From CAZEAB01 sp964552945 (GTDB taxonomy: Archaea; Nanobdellota; Nanobdellia; Woesearchaeales; GW2011-AR9), in contig CAZKIP010000010.1 in assembly GCA_964552945.1 (NCBI GenBank), forward strand, positions 1 through 42,837: a stretch of DNA of 42,837 nucleotides, written 5' to 3'. The notes under the pieces are model-generated. The model saw nothing but the letters and a program-made list of their open reading frames with translations. It was not told the DNA's origin and ran no database searches. The translations under genes and the position numbers were made by a program. Shown one piece after another: positions 39,925-42,837 of this stretch. Each line of letters opens with the position of its first letter. The stretch's first letter is position 1.

Positions 39925-40683
39925 ATGTTAATTAATTCATTTGTTCATATTCCTGGTGTTAGTAAGTCCACAGAAGAATTTCTTTGGCAAAGCAATATTC
40001 TTAATTGGCAAGATTTCTTTTCCCATTCTCATGTGCTTCCAATTTCAGAGAGAAAAAAGGTGATGATTGAGTCACATCTAAAGAATTCTCTACAAGCTTT
40101 ACGAGATAAACAATTTGATTTTTTTAAAAATTGTTTATCGGAGAAAGAACATTGGCGTTTATACAGAGAATTGAAACATTCTTGCTGTTTTTTAGATATT
40201 GAAACTACGGGGCTAAGTAGACATTATCATCAAATTACGACCATAGGAATTTTTAATGGAAAAGAAAGTAAAGTTTTTGTACAGGGGCAGAACATGCATG
40301 AATTTGCGGAAGAGATTTCTAAATATAAAATGATTATAACTTTCAATGGAAAGACTTTTGATCTTCCTTTCATCCAACAAAAATTCCCTGAAATTTCTTT
40401 AGATAAATTCCATATAGATTTACGCTACCCTTTGGCTAAGTTAGGATTTAAAGGCGGCTTAAAAAAGATTGAAAGGGATTTAGGGATTAGTAGAGATGAT
40501 GAAATAGGAGAGATGGATGGATTTATGGCAGTTCGGTTATGGCATAGGTATAAGAGGGGAGATTTGGATGCTTTAGAATTGTTGAAAAAATATATTATTG
40601 CCGATGTGGAAAATTTACAACACTTAATGGATTTTACTTTTGATAAATTGAAAGAAAAAGAATTTCTTACTTTGATTAATTAA
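39925..40683 (+). CDS. RNase H-like (YprB-type) exonuclease
   Basis: 252 residues. The DEDD-like acidic motifs are CCFLDIETTGLS, IITFNGKTFDLPFI, HIDLRYPL and a late IADVENL, in the order of YprB/RNase_H_2 proteins. The first 90 residues start with a helical region (HIPGVSKSTEEFLWQSNI), possibly a helix-hairpin-helix nucleic-acid contact. It likely degrades or trims DNA or RNA 3' ends. A TATA box tttatata is at 39887-39894. Converges on the helicase gene. Confidence 0.88.
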   Translation: MLINSFVHIPGVSKSTEEFLWQSNILNWQDFFSHSHVLPISERKKVMIESHLKNSLQALRDKQFDFFKNCLSEKEHWRLYRELKHSCCFLDIETTGLSRHYHQITTIGIFNGKESKVFVQGQNMHEFAEEISKYKMIITFNGKTFDLPFIQQKFPEISLDKFHIDLRYPLAKLGFKGGLKKIERDLGISRDDEIGEMDGFMAVRLWHRYKRGDLDALELLKKYIIADVENLQHLMDFTFDKLKEKEFLTLIN

Positions 40684-40686
40684 TAA

Positions 40687-42168
40687 TTATTTTCTAGACC
40701 TTTTTCTTCCAAAAGATTTAAAACTTTTTTTCTTACTAAAAAATCCTCTTTTTTTAGAACGACCTGATCTTCCATGTTCTCTATCTTCATTTCTTGGCCT
40801 ATTTCTGGACTTTCTATCCCTTCTTTCTCTCTTCTTACTCATTGATTTAGAAGAAGTTACTTTTCCAAGATCCCGATGACTTCTTTCATCAAGAACATCT
40901 TTGAAAGCTTCTTTTAATAAAGCGGAGATAATTTCTTTTGCTTCGTGATTAACTAATAAATTTTCAGCAAACGATTCATATTTTTTTGATTTCCCAGCTT
41001 GAATCAAGGTATGAACTTTTGTTTTCATTTGGTTCTCCCTTGCTTTTACAATTTCTTTAATGGTTGGGATTTCTTTTTTCTCAATTGTACGTTTGATAAT
41101 CCTTTCAATAAATTTTAACTTTCCTTTTTCTGATGGTATTAAAAAAGTGATTGCAATTCCTTTTTTACCAGCTCTTGCTGTTCTTCCAATCCTGTGAGTA
41201 TAAGATTCAGGACTTTGAGGAAGAGAAAAATTAAGGATGTGTGTCAAATCATTAACATCGATACCACGCGCTGCAACATCGGTTGCAACTAAAATGGTAA
41301 TTTGTTTTTTTCTTAATTGAAGCAATATTTTTTCTCTTTGCGGTTGAGAGATATCTCCATGAAGGGCAGCAGCTTTATAATTAGAATTCAAAAGTTGGTT
41401 AGTTACAGAATCTACATTAACTTTTGTATTGCAAAAAATAATTCCATAAAAATCTTCATTCAAATCTACAATACGTCGAATTAATTCAAACCTATCACGA
41501 GCCATAACATTGTAATACATTTCTTCAATTTTCAAAGATGATTGGCTTCTTTCAAGTTTAACATGAACTGGTTTATGCATAAATTTCTTAGCAATACCTA
41601 CTATTTGACGAGGCATTGTTGCAGAAAACAAAAGCATTCTTTTATCTTCCGCAGTACTATTTAGAATGGTTTCAATATCTTCAATAAAACCCATATTTAA
41701 CATTTCATCTGCTTCATCTAATACCGCAAATTTAACTGATCTAAGATTCAATGCTTTTCTTCTAATTAAATCAAGAGTTCTTCCTGGAGTTCCAACAACT
41801 ACCTGAACTCCTCTGTTTAATTGTCTTAATTGGTCTCTGATAGAAGTTCCACCATAAACGGCAAGGGAATAAATCTTTTTATCTCCTCGCAATGATTCAA
41901 ATTCCTTAGCAACTTGAAGTGCCAATTCTCTTGTAGGAACTAGGATTATTGCTTGCACATTTTTAGAAGTACTTGCTTTTTCAATAATTGGCAGGGCAAA
42001 ACTTGCTGTTTTCCCTGAACCTGTTTGAGATTCACCAATCACATCTCTTTTACCTTCTAGTAAAAGGGGGATAGTTTTCTCTTGAATTTCTGTAGGCTCA
42101 ATATATCCTTTTTTAGCTAATGCTTTAAGGGTTGTTTCTGATAGGCCTAAATCTCTGAAAGTTTTCAT
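40687..42168 (-). CDS. DEAD-box ATP-dependent RNA helicase
   Basis: 493 residues. Q motif near Q29, Walker A SQTGSGKT (47-54), PTREL, GTPGR, DEAD (151-154), SAT (182-184), and HRIGRTAR (325-332): all helicase motifs present. The last 60 residues are Arg/Lys/Ser-rich (KKRERRDRKSRNRPRN) and probably bind RNA non-specifically, as in CsdA/DeaD-type enzymes. Likely acts in ribosome assembly or mRNA remodelling. Confidence 0.97.
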   Translation of the reverse strand: MKTFRDLGLSETTLKALAKKGYIEPTEIQEKTIPLLLEGKRDVIGESQTGSGKTASFALPIIEKASTSKNVQAIILVPTRELALQVAKEFESLRGDKKIYSLAVYGGTSIRDQLRQLNRGVQVVVGTPGRTLDLIRRKALNLRSVKFAVLDEADEMLNMGFIEDIETILNSTAEDKRMLLFSATMPRQIVGIAKKFMHKPVHVKLERSQSSLKIEEMYYNVMARDRFELIRRIVDLNEDFYGIIFCNTKVNVDSVTNQLLNSNYKAAALHGDISQPQREKILLQLRKKQITILVATDVAARGIDVNDLTHILNFSLPQSPESYTHRIGRTARAGKKGIAITFLIPSEKGKLKFIERIIKRTIEKKEIPTIKEIVKARENQMKTKVHTLIQAGKSKKYESFAENLLVNHEAKEIISALLKEAFKDVLDERSHRDLGKVTSSKSMSKKRERRDRKSRNRPRNEDREHGRSGRSKKRGFFSKKKSFKSFGRKRSRK

Positions 42169-42326
42169 AATAAAGAATTTTGGAGGGGCCCTTATAAACC
42201 TTCCTACTATTTATGACTAAATGGTGAGGAAAAATCGTAGGAAGAATTTCTTTATTTTATTTTTTTGAATGGATTTGTGATACTTATCTGCCCCATCTGC
42301 ACTATCTCCTCCTATTAAACGCAATA

Positions 42327-42334
42327 TTTATGTA
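42327..42334 (+). promoter_or_regulatory. TATA-like box of the ArsC-like gene
   Basis: tttatgta, 30 nt before the ATG at 42357. It supports that ATG over the one at 42330, which would lie inside the promoter. Confidence 0.45.
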
Positions 42335-42356
42335 TTATAATAAGATTATAAAGAAT

Positions 42357-42698
42357 ATGGTCACAATATATTATAACCCTCAATGCAGTAAATGCAGACA
42401 AACGTTAGCATTATTACAAGAAAACACAAAAGAAGAAATTAACATCATAGAATATCTGAAAATACCACCTTCAATTGAAGAATTGCGAACGATTCTTAAA
42501 AAACTAAACTTAAACGTTCAAGAAATCATCAGAAAAAACGAAGAGGAATTTCAGCAATTTAAAGACAAAAAGTTTTCAGATCAAAAATGGTTGGAAATAT
42601 TACACAAACACCCACGTTTAATGCAACGTCCAATTGTAGTGAAAAATGAAAAAGCGGTGGTTGCACGACCACCGGAAAATATCTTCAAACTTTTATAA
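42357..42698 (+). CDS. ArsC/Spx-family glutaredoxin-like protein
   Basis: 113 residues from the chosen ATG. VTIYYNPQCSKCRQTLALLQ carries the C-x2-C at the first helix, and HPRLMQRPIVVKNEKAVVAR carries the RPI cis-Pro loop with the Arg expected to bind the oxyanion. Members reduce arsenate using glutaredoxin or act as Spx-like regulators; both remain possible. Nine residues are removed relative to the longest frame because the family begins at this Met and the TATA spacing agrees. Confidence 0.85.
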   Translation: MVTIYYNPQCSKCRQTLALLQENTKEEINIIEYLKIPPSIEELRTILKKLNLNVQEIIRKNEEEFQQFKDKKFSDQKWLEILHKHPRLMQRPIVVKNEKAVVARPPENIFKLL

Positions 42699-42699
42699 A
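42692..42699 (+). promoter_or_regulatory. TATA box before the last, partial gene
   Basis: tttataaa overlaps the end of the ArsC-like gene and lies 33 nt before the ATG at 42725, the same spacing as at vapB. Confidence 0.4.
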
Positions 42700-42724
42700 A
42701 AAAATGATTTTGTACTACCATTAG

Positions 42725-42837
42725 ATGAGCTTCAGAGTAGGGAGATGTGATTTGAATAACCATCTAAAAAATATTCTAAAGAATGACGCGTTTCCGAAAC
42801 TGTGGATATGGGTCAAAAGGGTAAAGCGCCAGCGCCC
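42725..42837 (+). CDS. N-terminal fragment of an unidentified protein
   Basis: An open frame from ATG to the window end, 37 residues, starting MSFRVGRCDLNNHLKNIL and continuing with DAFPKLWIWVKRVKRQR. It is preceded by an in-frame TAG and a TATA box at leaderless distance. GC rises in the last 50 nt compared with the rest of the window. Too short to identify. Confidence 0.4.
   Translation, partial: MSFRVGRCDLNNHLKNILKNDAFPKLWIWVKRVKRQR

Noticed and set aside
42700..42780. C/D-box guide RNA at tagatg...catcta near the right end
   Set aside because: A 6-bp terminal stem is present but no proper C (rtgatga) and D (ctga) boxes were found at the needed positions.
1..42837. CRISPR array or integrase/att site
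   Set aside because: No regularly spaced identical repeats and no integrase, cas or phage gene was seen; the only repeats are those listed.

Overview
The window is a 42.8 kb, AT-rich stretch of an archaeal genome, most likely a DPANN lineage of the Woesearchaeota/Pacearchaeota type (the lineage is inference; the archaeal origin is well supported). The support: an Sm-like protein next to ribosomal protein eL37, SRP54, TruD, archaeal-type S-adenosylmethionine synthetase, a translin-family protein, a VapBC pair, an Lrp-type regulator, tRNAs with bulge-helix-bulge introns, and TATA boxes placed about 29 nt before many start codons, as expected for leaderless mRNAs. Many small hypothetical and membrane-anchored coiled-coil proteins also fit DPANN. 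A run of exactly 100 N (1984-2083) marks an assembly join, so synteny across it is unproven.

Layout. 0-5.3 kb: a partial Cys-repeat protein, VapBC, eL37-LSm, then (after the gap) translin-like and HAD proteins, a secreted hypothetical and a metallophosphoesterase behind a leaderless micro-ORF. 5.3-7.3 kb: a degenerate kinase-fold protein, an FHA-caspase-like fusion and a tiny zinc ribbon, each with its own TATA box. 7.3-12 kb: SRP54, a hypothetical, a MITE-like element, an NYN nuclease gene directly behind tRNA-Arg(TCG), a ZIP transporter and TruD. 12-15.4 kb: hypotheticals (one with a SWIM-type zinc site) and a non-coding tract with degenerate repeats. 15.4-21.6 kb: a signalling cluster with a CheC-like/RecA-like fusion, a CheY-like receiver, two Hpt-like proteins (one fused to PAS) and two membrane proteins, interrupted by the SAM synthetase gene on the other strand; no histidine kinase is present. 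21.6-29.2 kb: a DedA/VTT membrane protein, AsnRS, and a block tRNA-Asn > aspS > gatC > gatA > gatB > P-loop kinase. 29.3-32.7 kb: Lrp regulator, tRNA-Arg(CCT), hypotheticals and an IS6-like MITE. 32.7-38.2 kb: a metallopeptidase, a large secreted protein and a pilin-like anchored protein, a DUF483-like protein and a lipoprotein. 38.2-42.8 kb: exonuclease III, a small three-gene operon, an RNase H-like exonuclease, a DEAD-box helicase, an ArsC-like protein and one gene running off the end.

The strongest unusual signals are: (1) three intron-bearing tRNAs with six introns between them, four outside the canonical 37/38 site (three in the T arm, one in the D loop), most foldable into bulge-helix-bulge structures by hand; (2) a receiver/Hpt/CheC signalling set without a kinase, whose two Hpt-like domains share an H-x-L-E-G-x-S site in which Glu replaces the usual Lys; (3) an FHA-caspase-like fusion beside a degenerate kinase-fold protein; (4) a tRNA-Asn/aspS/gatCAB block, with a GAD-less bacterial-type AspRS, coexisting with a full AsnRS; (5) two short inverted-repeat elements with flanking direct repeats; and (6) a structured leader with a possible pseudoknot in front of gatB. 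All assignments come from reading motifs by eye; no database search was possible.
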